NCBI GenBank assembly: GCA_947246015.1
Contig: CAMXQE010000013.1
Location: 24,684-88,683, forward strand
From: an uncultured Lachnospiraceae bacterium
GTDB lineage: Bacteria; Bacillota; Clostridia; Lachnospirales; Lachnospiraceae
DNA: 64,000 nucleotides
Reading direction: 5' to 3'
Within the stretch, counting starts at the first letter, position 1, and each line of letters begins with the position of its first letter. A program made the position numbers and the translations under genes. Below, in pieces: positions 35,109-43,430 of the stretch. The notes beneath the pieces are model-generated. The model had not been told where the DNA came from and made no database searches. It saw nothing but the letters and a program-made list of their open reading frames with translations.

Positions 35109-35651
35109 TTGTTCCATCTGTCTTCCGAGAAAGCCCGCAGCAGACAGCACCAGCTTCTGCTCCACCTCTCCCATCTTGAATTTATCATCATTCTCTACCA
35201 ATATTACGGAACCGATTACATCCCCCTCACAGATAATAGGGCTGATGGCCTGATGCACATATTCTTCTCCGCTGCCGTCGGAAATGGTAATAAAATTCCG
35301 TTCTCCTTTAGATGCCATTACCGTTTCCCGATTGTTAATCTTATCTTCCAGCTCATGGCTCAGTCCCTTCCCCATCATATTCTTATATCCGCCGGAAACT
35401 GCAATAAACTGGTCTCTGTCCGTAATCAGCGCCGCATGGCCCGATACTTGCGCAAGACTCTCCGCATACTGTTTGGCAAAAGTACTCATTTCACCGATGG
35501 GGGAATATTTTTTTAAAATAATCTCCCCCTCCCGGTCCGTAAATATTTCCAAAGGATCGCTTTCCCTGATACGCAGCGTCCTCCTGATTTCTTTCGGTAT
35601 TACAATACGACCCAAATCGTCGATTCTCCTGACAATTCCTGTTGCTTTCAT
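35106..35651 (-). CDS. spoVT: Stage V sporulation protein T
   Basis: 181 residues, matching SpoVT. Residues 1-50 form the AbrB-type swapped-hairpin DNA-binding domain (MKATGIVRRIDDLGRIVIPK), and 55-181 a GAF domain (QVSGHAALITDRDQFIAVSG). SpoVT is a forespore regulator that adjusts sigma-G genes and germination properties. AGGAAGG lies before the ATG. It stands alone; the ABC permease genes downstream on the same strand are separated by 128 bases. Confidence 0.95.
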   Translation of the reverse strand: MKATGIVRRIDDLGRIVIPKEIRRTLRIRESDPLEIFTDREGEIILKKYSPIGEMSTFAKQYAESLAQVSGHAALITDRDQFIAVSGGYKNMMGKGLSHELEDKINNRETVMASKGERNFITISDGSGEEYVHQAISPIICEGDVIGSVILVENDDKFKMGEVEQKLVLSAAGFLGRQMEQ

Positions 35652-35778
35652 ATTTTTAATCCTTCCTCCATTATCGTGATTATTTTATCAACTCTGAATC
35701 TAGTATGTGGAAATATTGGATTAATATACCTTAGCAAAAAGAAATCATCTTAAAAATTTATCCGCTTCGCAGCCGCTT

Positions 35779-36585
35779 CTATTTCACAGCGCCGGTAATA
35801 CCTTCTGCAAAAGCATTCTGCAGACAGAAGAATACAATAGCCGTCGGAAGCGTACAAATCAATACCGCCAGCATCAGCATACCGTAATCCGTTACATAAC
35901 CTTGTGTCAGGTTCGCCACTACCATCGGCATCGTCTGGCTGTCACTGTTGGTCATGATTACCTTCGGCCAGAGATAACTGTTCCACGCATTCATGAACGT
36001 AATCGTCATGGCCGCCGCATAAGTAGACCGCATCGTCGGTATGAACATCTGGAAGAAAATCCGCAGTTCGGAAAGTCCGTCAATCCTTGCCGCTTCCATA
36101 ATATCATGAGGGAACGAACGTGCACTCTGCCGGAACATCATGATTAAAAACGGCGTGGAAACCGTAGGCAGGATAAATCCAATCGTCGTATTCAGCCACC
36201 CTGCGGAAGAAATCATCTGAAACAAAGGAATCAGGGTTGCCACGAAAGGAACCATCATCGCTAGCAGAATAATGCTCATTACCGTATCCTTTGCCTTATC
36301 ATGATAAATCTCGAATCCGTAACCTGCCAGGGAACTTACGATCAATGAAATCACGGTAAGGATAATCGCATACTTAAAGGAATTACCCAAAGCCCTTCCG
36401 ATATTCTGGTTCGCCATCAGATTTTTGAAATTTTCAATAAAATAGGTTCCCGGAATCAGACGCCCGCTGACCACCTCGGCACTCTTGTTGGTAGCTGCAC
36501 AAATCATCCAATACAGCGGAAATACCGATATAAAAGACACGATACATAAAAACAGATACATGGCAAATTTTTTACCCTTAGTCAC
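35779..36585 (-). CDS. Sugar ABC transporter permease, MalG-like
   Basis: 268 residues, six predicted membrane segments, with the EAA loop EAARIDGLSELRIFF (about 186-200) that contacts the ATPase. It is of the CUT1 carbohydrate type. A GTG at 36585 is preferred over one at 36594 because AGGTGAT is correctly spaced for it; it overlaps the preceding permease by eight bases, implying coupled translation. No ATPase gene is in the window, so a shared MsmK-type ATPase is likely. Substrate unknown. Confidence 0.92.
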   Translation of the reverse strand: MTKGKKFAMYLFLCIVSFISVFPLYWMICAATNKSAEVVSGRLIPGTYFIENFKNLMANQNIGRALGNSFKYAIILTVISLIVSSLAGYGFEIYHDKAKDTVMSIILLAMMVPFVATLIPLFQMISSAGWLNTTIGFILPTVSTPFLIMMFRQSARSFPHDIMEAARIDGLSELRIFFQMFIPTMRSTYAAAMTITFMNAWNSYLWPKVIMTNSDSQTMPMVVANLTQGYVTDYGMLMLAVLICTLPTAIVFFCLQNAFAEGITGAVK

Positions 36586-37471
36586 GCTTATCACCTACTT
36601 TCATCTGCAGGAATGCCAAAATGGCAACCAAAATTAAAATCAGGAAAGACATAGCAGCCGCATAGCCGAAGTTCGGTACATATTTAAAGGACATATTGTA
36701 TATGTAATGCGACATTGTGATAGAAGCATTGGCAGGACCGCCATCCGTTAAGTTTACTGATTCATCGAACAGCTGCAGCGTACCGTTGGTAGACATAATC
36801 GCCGTCAGAAGAATCGTAGGTTTCAACAGCGGCACTGTAATCTTGAAGAAAGTCTGTACCGCGGAAGCACCGTCAATTTTCGCCGCCTCATAAACGGAAT
36901 ATTCAATGTTCTGCAATCCCGAGAGATAAAATACCATGTTATATCCCGTCCACCGCCAGAGAAGCGCTATGATAATGACAATCCTCGCACTCCATGTATT
37001 TGTCAGAAAAGAATAGGGCTGATCCAGTATGCCCAAATTTACCAGTATCAGATTAATAATACCGTTATTGGCAAACAAAGAACGGAAAATAACCGCATAT
37101 GCTACCAGAGACGTAGCACAGGGGAGGAAAATCATGGTACGGAATATCCCCTTAAACCGAAGGTTTTTGTTATTTAAGATAGATGCCAGAATCAATGCGA
37201 AAATCAACATCAGCGGCACCTGGATAATCAGGTAGAAAAACGTATTTTTAATAGACTGGATGAATACCGCATCCTGAAACATCCTGGTGTAATTCATAAT
37301 GCCGCACCACTCCATAGCGGCGCCCACACCCGTCTTAAAGGATAATAGCAATGCCCTGAACATCGGTATAAAACTCATAAACAGAATCAAAAGCGCGCCC
37401 GGTGCCAAAAACGCCCATCCGGTCAGATTGTGTTTCTTACTCAGTGTCATTTTCTTCGATGTCTTGCTCAC
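36578..37471 (-). CDS. Sugar ABC transporter permease, MalF-like
   Basis: 297 residues from a GTG at 37471 with GGAGGG upstream; the frame extends to 37528 through a hairpin and is not likely translated there. Six membrane segments; the EAA loop is EAAKIDGASAVQTFF near 203-217. Partner of the MalG-like permease, forming the CUT1 translocation pore. A hairpin at 37506-37533 lies between it and the binding-protein gene. Confidence 0.92.
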   Translation of the reverse strand: MSKTSKKMTLSKKHNLTGWAFLAPGALLILFMSFIPMFRALLLSFKTGVGAAMEWCGIMNYTRMFQDAVFIQSIKNTFFYLIIQVPLMLIFALILASILNNKNLRFKGIFRTMIFLPCATSLVAYAVIFRSLFANNGIINLILVNLGILDQPYSFLTNTWSARIVIIIALLWRWTGYNMVFYLSGLQNIEYSVYEAAKIDGASAVQTFFKITVPLLKPTILLTAIMSTNGTLQLFDESVNLTDGGPANASITMSHYIYNMSFKYVPNFGYAAAMSFLILILVAILAFLQMKVGDKRD

Positions 37472-37505
37472 AAGTAAACTCCCTCCTTTTCCGCCTTTTA
37501 TAAAA

Positions 37506-37533
37506 GGGGAACAGTCTGTGAGAACCATTCCCC
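37506..37533 (-). terminator. Intra-operon hairpin, possible attenuator
   Basis: GGGGAA (37506-37511) pairs with TTCCCC (37528-37533); on the minus strand a TTTT tract follows. A leaky terminator here would lower permease levels relative to the binding protein. Confidence 0.5.
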
Positions 37534-37572
37534 CTGTGTTTGAAATGTTATCAAATATATTGATGTATTAAA

Positions 37573-38946
37573 TTATTTACCCATATTGAAGTTTACAGTG
37601 CTTTCTGCGGTCTGCAATTCCGTCTCAACGCTGGAACCGTTGATATAGTTCGTAATAGCCGTTGCAACCGCGTCACGTGCTTCGTAGTAGTAAACGCCTG
37701 TAATGTTGGAAGGCACCTTCGTAGAATATTCTACAATCTTAGCAGATACTGCATCGCCGCCGAAGAAATCATTTCCTACACCGTAAGCGCTGGAATCACC
37801 TGCCGGAGCCCATGTTGCAAGAGCGCCGCTGGGAAGGATATTGTCATATAACTCTGTGCTTCCTGCAAATGTACTCTTAAGGAAATCAAATGCAAGAGCT
37901 GTATTCTGACAATTTGCCGTCACTGCCCATGAAGAACCACCGTTGTTGGAATAGTTGGTTGCACCGGATGCACCTACCAGGCTGGGCATATTGGTGATTG
38001 CCCATTTACCGGACTGGTCTGCTGCTGTCTGGATGGAAGCCATAATCCAGCATCCGTTAATCGTACCTGCCACATCGCCGCTTACGAAAGAACCTACATA
38101 TTCATCCCAGCTGTTTACTTCTACCAGTACGCCGGCATCTTTCAGTGCTTTATATGTTTCCATAACAACTTTTAATGTATCGTTGTTTACAATGTTTGCC
38201 GTTCCGTCTTCGTTAAACAAAGAAGAACCTGCGGACTGCATCATCATCATAATCAGGTCGCATTCGCCTGCCTGCATGGAGATGAGGGGCTTGCCTGTTG
38301 CTTCCAGTACTTTCTTGCCGTTCTCAATGTACTTATCCCATGTGATATCCGTGAAATCAGCAACTGTCAGTCCTGCCTGCTCCAGCATATCGGTACGGTA
38401 ACATGCAACTACAGCGCCGTTATCAAAAGGAACACCGTAATTCTTTCCATCAATTACAGAATATGCAGTCTTACCTGCTGCAAACTGGGAATAATCCACG
38501 CCGCATCCTGTCAAATCCACGAATGCACTGGGGAAACTGATAACATTCTTCTGGAATGCATTGTCCTGCATCAGCAAAATGTCAGGCAGTGTGCTTAAAT
38601 CATTGGAAGTTGCTGCTGTGGTAACTTTGGTCTGTACATCCTCCCAGGGAGTCTCCACAACGTTCAGTTTAAAATTCGGATGGTCTTTCTGGTATACCTT
38701 CTCTGCTTCATACATTGCATTCATATTAAATGCCGGGTCCCAGCACCATACGGTCAGGGTTTCCTCTCCGCCTGCCGCATCTCCTGCAGGAGCTGCCGCA
38801 TTATCCGTAGAAGCGGAACCTGCACTGGAATCCGTACCTGCAGCCGCACCGCCCGCACTGTCAGATGCGCCCGAACCGCCGCATCCTGCCAGCATAGCCG
38901 CCACCATGGTACCTGTCAATAAAAGTGACAATACTTTCTTTTTCAT
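37573..38946 (-). CDS. Sugar ABC transporter substrate-binding lipoprotein
   Basis: 457 residues from the ATG at 38946, which follows GGGAGGAAG. Signal peptide with lipobox MLAGC (Cys22), then an Ala/Gly/Ser-rich tether, then a family 1 solute-binding fold (SBP_bac_1). It captures a carbohydrate at the outer face and delivers it to the MalF/MalG-like permeases encoded downstream. The ligand cannot be deduced; no glycosidase lies alongside. The AraC regulator immediately upstream is the likely controller. Confidence 0.93.
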   Translation of the reverse strand: MKKKVLSLLLTGTMVAAMLAGCGGSGASDSAGGAAAGTDSSAGSASTDNAAAPAGDAAGGEETLTVWCWDPAFNMNAMYEAEKVYQKDHPNFKLNVVETPWEDVQTKVTTAATSNDLSTLPDILLMQDNAFQKNVISFPSAFVDLTGCGVDYSQFAAGKTAYSVIDGKNYGVPFDNGAVVACYRTDMLEQAGLTVADFTDITWDKYIENGKKVLEATGKPLISMQAGECDLIMMMMQSAGSSLFNEDGTANIVNNDTLKVVMETYKALKDAGVLVEVNSWDEYVGSFVSGDVAGTINGCWIMASIQTAADQSGKWAITNMPSLVGASGATNYSNNGGSSWAVTANCQNTALAFDFLKSTFAGSTELYDNILPSGALATWAPAGDSSAYGVGNDFFGGDAVSAKIVEYSTKVPSNITGVYYYEARDAVATAITNYINGSSVETELQTAESTVNFNMGK

Positions 38947-39012
38947 TCTTGTCTTCCTCCCTATCTGTTTTTTAGACAATCGGAAAATTTATACTTTATC
39001 TTACAAATTTAG

Positions 39013-39030
39013 ACAAATTGTGTAATTTGT
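39013..39030. promoter_or_regulatory. Candidate operator in the binding-protein leader
   Basis: Perfect inverted repeat ACAAATT-GTGT-AATTTGT. It lies about 30 bases downstream of an extended -10 (TGGTATAAT, 39066-39074 on the minus strand), so it would be in the transcribed leader. AraC-type proteins usually bind direct repeats, so the ligand is uncertain. Confidence 0.4.
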
Positions 39031-39107
39031 ACAAATAAATATATTTTCCAAACGTCTACATGTGCATTATACCAATTTTTTTATTCTATATGTTTTCATA
39101 TACAATC

Positions 39108-39160
39108 AAAAAAAGAGCATTTTCGACCATGTACTTGACTGAAATTGCTCTTTTCTTTGT
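39108..39160 (-). terminator. Terminator after the AraC-type gene
   Basis: AAAGAGCA pairs with TGCTCTTT with an extension TTTC/GAAA and a 20-base loop; on the minus strand seven Ts follow. Confidence 0.8.
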
Positions 39161-39187
39161 TATATTTTAGTGTTTCTATACAATCTG

Positions 39188-40138
39188 CTACCACCCCTTT
39201 TTTGCCCTCACATTGACATTCAGCAGTTTCCCCTGATATTTCCCGCTGTTTTTCTTATATTGATAAGGCGATGTGCCTATAATTTTCTTAAAGTTCCGGT
39301 TAAAAGTGGACATTGCCGTATAGCCTACCTTCATTGCCAGCTCTTCCATGGAATATGGCCCTTTCTGCATCAGTTCACATGCCTGCTGGACCCGTATCAG
39401 ATTAATATATTCCACCGGAGTCATGTTCATATATTCCACGAACAGGCGGCGGAAATGGGTTTCACTCAGATTGCAGCATTCCGCAAGCGTTTCCATCTTT
39501 ATATTCTCCATATAACGCTTGCTGATATACTCCAAAGCACTGGAAATATGATAAATTCCCCCCTGCTTTCCGGACACTTCAGCTTCGCCCTCAAGCATGA
39601 TTTCCTGTACGCTCCCCTGTCTGGCAACCGACATCAGAAGTGAGAGCAGAAGCCCCCTGATGCACTCCCCCGAATACCTTTTCCGATGGCGGCATTCTTC
39701 CATAATGATATGCACGATTCCCGCCAGCTCTTCATTTTCCCCTTTTTCATAATAATGCCCGCTGCTGTTTACCAGCCTTTCTATCTTCTTGACAAACATC
39801 CTCTTATTTGGATAAATATCGTTCAATATCATTTCCGGATCGAAAAACAGATACTCCCAATAACTCTTCTTATCCGATAAGCTTATCGTAGTATGCGGAT
39901 AATTCTTCGGCAGCACCGTCAGCACCCCTGACGAATAGGGCATGACATTCCCGTCCATGACAATTTCCCCTTCACCGTCGATACAATACCCCACCTCCAT
40001 CAGATTATGGAAATGCTGGCCTGACGTATCATTGCCATAATCGCGAATCCAGCTCGGTCCAATCAGCGGCAGGACCAGCTCCCCCTGCGGTACTTCATAA
40101 AAGCGCAGTTCCAACTCCTGTTTCTTTTTGGACGCCAA
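39188..40138 (-). CDS. AraC-family transcriptional regulator with cupin domain
   Basis: 316 residues from a TTG at 40138, preceded by GGGAGGTG. The upstream in-frame ATG at 40180 has no ribosome site and coincides with the predicted transcription start, so it is probably not used. The N-terminal AraC-type cupin (about 20-160) includes QHFHNLMEVGYC; the C-terminal pair of helix-turn-helix motifs (about 220-310) includes LAECCNLSETHFRRLF and LAMKVGYTAMSTFNRNFKK. Likely senses a sugar and controls the ABC genes directly downstream. Confidence 0.88.
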   Translation of the reverse strand: MASKKKQELELRFYEVPQGELVLPLIGPSWIRDYGNDTSGQHFHNLMEVGYCIDGEGEIVMDGNVMPYSSGVLTVLPKNYPHTTISLSDKKSYWEYLFFDPEMILNDIYPNKRMFVKKIERLVNSSGHYYEKGENEELAGIVHIIMEECRHRKRYSGECIRGLLLSLLMSVARQGSVQEIMLEGEAEVSGKQGGIYHISSALEYISKRYMENIKMETLAECCNLSETHFRRLFVEYMNMTPVEYINLIRVQQACELMQKGPYSMEELAMKVGYTAMSTFNRNFKKIIGTSPYQYKKNSGKYQGKLLNVNVRAKKGW

Positions 40139-40183
40139 ATCTGCCACCTCCCTTTCCGGTTCTGCATTTTGCGGATACATTTT

Positions 40184-40213
40184 AGTATAAACTCTGATGC
40201 CGCTTTATGGCAA
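40184..40213 (-). promoter_or_regulatory. Promoter of the AraC-type gene
   Basis: Minus strand TTGCCA (40208-40213), 18-base spacer, TATACT (40184-40189). Predicted start near 40177, which supports the downstream TTG start codon. Confidence 0.6.
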
Positions 40214-40417
40214 GCATTATATTGCCCCCGCCGCGGAAGTTAATTTCCAATTCCTGTCTTACCGGCCTGCTTTATGGCTGACATGCAAAACCAAATCTTA
40301 ATAATTTATAAAGATGTACAACCTGTCTTGATTTTAAGCTATCATATAATAATATAATCTTTGTAAACAGTATCATACAACAGACTTATGAGATAAAAAT
40401 ATACGCGGGAGAAAAAA

Positions 40418-41365
40418 ATGGAAACACAGGAACTTGAATGGATTGACGTAGGGGACGGAGCCAATGCACATACCGTAAGAAGGCAGCCTGAAAGAAGACG
40501 GCCTTCAGCCGGAGAACAGCCGCGCCGAAGAGAAAGGAACCCCGTTCCCAGGGATAATACACGGCAGGCAGCAGCTCTGGAGGGACGCAGGCGGCAGATA
40601 TCAGACGAAGAACGGATACGCCGGAAAAAACGCCGCAGACAGGCCAAAATTGCCCGGACCATACTTTTAACGGCTACCTTTTGCATGATTATCGGAACAC
40701 TGTCCGTAATCGCCGTTATCGTAAACTATTTATACGGAGAAACGAACGAAAAGAATGACGCGCAGGCGGTATCCAAAACGCTGGTGGAAAAGCAGACTGT
40801 CCCGCAGGACATCCGCAAATGGGGCGCATTCTATGCCACCCCGCTGGAACAGCCCGAGCTGGTAGTAGACCTCCTTACCGTAAACGAATATTCCCGTCCC
40901 GGTGAAGCGCTTCCGGAAGTAAAAAATATTTTCGTGCACTATACGGCAAACGCCGGAACAACCGCAGAGCAGAACAAGAGTTATTTCCAGTCGCTGGCTG
41001 AAACCCATGAGCGCTCTGCCAGCGCCCATTTCATCATTGGATACGACGGAGTCATCGTACAATGCATCCCGACAGCAGAAATTGCCTATGCGGTCAGGGA
41101 GCGCAATTACGATTCCATTTCCATCGAGTGCTGTTTTTTGGAGGACAGCGGCATCTTTACACAGGATACCTATAATTCCCTCCTCGAACTAACCGCATGG
41201 CTTCTGCATAAATACGAACTGAAGCCGGAAGATGTATTGCGCCACTATGATGAAGGAGGCAAAATCTGTCCAAAATATTATGTGGAACACGAAGATGCCT
41301 GGTATCAGTTCCTAAAGGATTTGGAGACCTATATGGAGCGGGCTACGGACGTAAATATGCGCTGA
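40418..41365 (+). CDS. Membrane-anchored N-acetylmuramoyl-L-alanine amidase (Amidase_2)
   Basis: 315 residues. An arginine-rich cytoplasmic N-terminus (about 1-80), one membrane helix (about 83-105), then an Amidase_2/PGRP-type domain outside (about 140-300). Zinc ligands fit FVHYTAN, RHYDEGG and the cysteine in KICPKYY; SAHFIIGYDG and ECCFLED are family-typical. It should cut the bond between MurNAc and the stem peptide, with a possible role in division or sporulation. The long basic cytoplasmic tail is unusual. AGGGAG-like sequence (GGGAG) precedes the ATG. Convergent with the BlaI-type gene without an obvious terminator. Confidence 0.88.
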   Translation: METQELEWIDVGDGANAHTVRRQPERRRPSAGEQPRRRERNPVPRDNTRQAAALEGRRRQISDEERIRRKKRRRQAKIARTILLTATFCMIIGTLSVIAVIVNYLYGETNEKNDAQAVSKTLVEKQTVPQDIRKWGAFYATPLEQPELVVDLLTVNEYSRPGEALPEVKNIFVHYTANAGTTAEQNKSYFQSLAETHERSASAHFIIGYDGVIVQCIPTAEIAYAVRERNYDSISIECCFLEDSGIFTQDTYNSLLELTAWLLHKYELKPEDVLRHYDEGGKICPKYYVEHEDAWYQFLKDLETYMERATDVNMR

Positions 41366-41397
41366 ACCGCCAAATCCGCCCGCTGCCATATACCTTC

Positions 41398-41841
41398 TTA
41401 TGGGTTTTTCTTCCCGGACTTCTTCTCTAAGTCTTCCCGCATTTCCTTTATCAGCTGTTCCAGGTCATCCAGCTCCCGCTTTAATGTCTCTTTATTCATA
41501 TCCTTGAAAAGAGCCTCTAATAAATCGATTATCGTCACTTCTTTTTCATCACTCTTTACGAAACCGCTTGCAAACCGGTCCATTTCAAATTCCATCATGG
41601 TAATGGTGGGCTGATAACATCTGCCGTACACGTTGCCGCTTTTGGCAAAATCAACTGCCTCCACCAGATTTTTTGCCAGCATCCTCTTTAACGTCGTATG
41701 CACCGTAGGCAGCTTCACGCCTTCGTTTGCAATTTCCGATGCCATCAACGGTCTGTCCGCATTCCATAGTATGTAAAGGATATCTCTTTCCCGATCCGCT
41801 ACCTGATATTTTCTTATCCCTCTTATCGTTTCTTTTTCCAT
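41398..41841 (-). CDS. BlaI/MecI-family transcriptional repressor
   Basis: 147 residues. N-terminal winged helix-turn-helix (about 12-85: ADRERDILYILWNADRPLMASEI, LPTVHTTLKRMLAKNLVEA) followed by a C-terminal dimerisation region that is longer and more charged than in BlaI. The family represses beta-lactamase or related genes and is normally inactivated by a BlaR1-type protease. No blaR1 or beta-lactamase gene is adjacent, so its targets are unknown. Confidence 0.85.
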   Translation of the reverse strand: MEKETIRGIRKYQVADRERDILYILWNADRPLMASEIANEGVKLPTVHTTLKRMLAKNLVEAVDFAKSGNVYGRCYQPTITMMEFEMDRFASGFVKSDEKEVTIIDLLEALFKDMNKETLKRELDDLEQLIKEMREDLEKKSGKKNP

Positions 41842-42160
41842 GGCCTCTCATCCTCTCTTTCTATGACAACGGCTGTCATACTTCATGACCCATTCTTTTG
41901 TTAAAGAACAAAATGCGTTTCCCGCACCCTCGCGTTCAAAATCTGTCACAAGCGCAGCTTTTGTTCCACACGCGATGCTGCGCATCTCTTACATTTCATG
42001 GGACGCACTTTCCTATGAAAGAACAAAATCCCTGTCAGGGATCTTACAAATCTTTCAGTAGGACAATAAGATGTTGTCAGTTCCCCTAATAGTTATTATG
42101 ATACATTTTACTCAAAATTAAAATAGGTAAATTAAATATTCTTACATTTTTAAGAACCGA
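41842..42160. other. Non-coding region rich in short hairpins
   Basis: About 320 bases without a credible gene. Several palindromes are visible: TTTTGTT/AACAAAA near 41895, GATGC/GCATC near 41980, TTTCAT/ATGAAA near 41994-42021 and ATCCCTG/CAGGGAT near 42026-42041. AAAGAACAAAAT occurs twice (near 41903 and 42018). Possibly a decayed repeat or a structured leader of the BlaI-type gene. Confidence 0.4.
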
Positions 42161-42208
42161 AAAAGATTTATTGAAAAAGAACATAGGAAAATAACTTTCA
42201 AATAAATC
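42161..42208 (-). terminator. Terminator after telA
   Basis: GATTTATT plus TGAAA pair with TTTCA plus AATAAATC, with a 20-base loop, and TTTTTC follows on the minus strand. Confidence 0.75.
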
Positions 42209-42212
42209 GGGC

Positions 42213-43382
42213 TCATCCCTGCATCTGCAGCAGCCTGTCCCTTAATTCCCCTTCAATCCTGCGTAATTCTGCTTCAGCTTCCCGTCTCTTCTGCCGGCCT
42301 TCCGCCTGAATCCGCACCACTTCATCCAATGTAGAAATCAGCGACTCATTGGTCTGTTTCAGCGTTTCGATATCCACAATACTCCGCTCTGCTTCCTTTG
42401 CAGTCTCCACCGTCGCCATTTTCAGTACTGCCGCATTCTTTTTCAGCAGCTCGTTCGTCATATCCGTCACTTCCCGCTGTGCCTGCGCTGCCTGTGCGGA
42501 ATGGCTGACTCCCAATGCCAGCACCATCTGGCTCTTCCAAAGCGGAATGGTATTCACCAGTGTGGACTGTATTTTTTCTGACATAATCGTGTCATTGCTC
42601 TGCACCAGGCGTATCTGCGGAGCCATCTGAATGGATACCATTCTTGTCAGCTCCAAATCATGGATTTTCTTCTCAAAGCGGTCGCATAACGATACGAAAT
42701 CATTTACAGCCTGCGCATCCTCCGGCAGACCGCTCATGCGGGCCTTTTCCATCAATACAGGCAGTTCCCCGTTCCGCACCTTTTCCAGCTTTTTCTTCCC
42801 GGCCAGTATATACATGGATAACTCTTTATAATAATTTTTATTCAAATCATACATCTTATCCAGCATGGCAGTATCTTTCAGAAGCTGAATCTGGTGTTCC
42901 TCCAGTACGCCGCAGATTTTATTGATATTGACCTCCGCTTTCTCATACTTGCTTTTCATTGCCTCAATCTTATTGCCGCTCTTCTTAAAAATGCCGAAGA
43001 AACCTTTTTCCTCTTCTTCATCGAACTTCTTAAGTTCATATACCACACCGGACAGAAGCTCTCCTATCTCACCCAAATCCTTAGTCTTTACATTCGCAAG
43101 CGCCGTTTCGGAGAAATCCGCTATCTTCTTCTGCGCGCCTGCGCCATACTGCAGGATAGCTGCGGAATTCTTAAGGTCTATCTGTTTTGAAAAATCATCC
43201 ACCATCTTCCGTTCTTCCGCCGACAGTATGCTTTCATCGAATGCCTGCGCTTCTTCCGTCCTCTCTTTCACTGCCCCGTCCTGCGGTTCCATCTGTGGAG
43301 CAGCAGGCGCCTGCGGTTCCTTCTTCAGTTCCTCAAACGGATTCAGTGTCAGTGTAGGCGTATCCATTCTGTTTTCTTCCAT
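42213..43382 (-). CDS. TelA-family toxic anion resistance protein
   Basis: 389 residues, mostly helical, with a proline/glutamine-rich N-terminus and coiled-coil character (about 60-389). The TelA/KlaA family was named for tellurite resistance but in Firmicutes relates to envelope and cationic antimicrobial stress. It lies 48 bases after an XpaC-like gene, a pairing seen in many Firmicutes. Cytoplasmic; no membrane segment. Last gene of the run that begins with CotH. Confidence 0.88.
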   Translation of the reverse strand: MEENRMDTPTLTLNPFEELKKEPQAPAAPQMEPQDGAVKERTEEAQAFDESILSAEERKMVDDFSKQIDLKNSAAILQYGAGAQKKIADFSETALANVKTKDLGEIGELLSGVVYELKKFDEEEEKGFFGIFKKSGNKIEAMKSKYEKAEVNINKICGVLEEHQIQLLKDTAMLDKMYDLNKNYYKELSMYILAGKKKLEKVRNGELPVLMEKARMSGLPEDAQAVNDFVSLCDRFEKKIHDLELTRMVSIQMAPQIRLVQSNDTIMSEKIQSTLVNTIPLWKSQMVLALGVSHSAQAAQAQREVTDMTNELLKKNAAVLKMATVETAKEAERSIVDIETLKQTNESLISTLDEVVRIQAEGRQKRREAEAELRRIEGELRDRLLQMQG

Positions 43383-43430
43383 TTACCAATCCCCGCTTTC
43401 TTCTTTATCCTTTCCGGTTCCCGTACCGCT

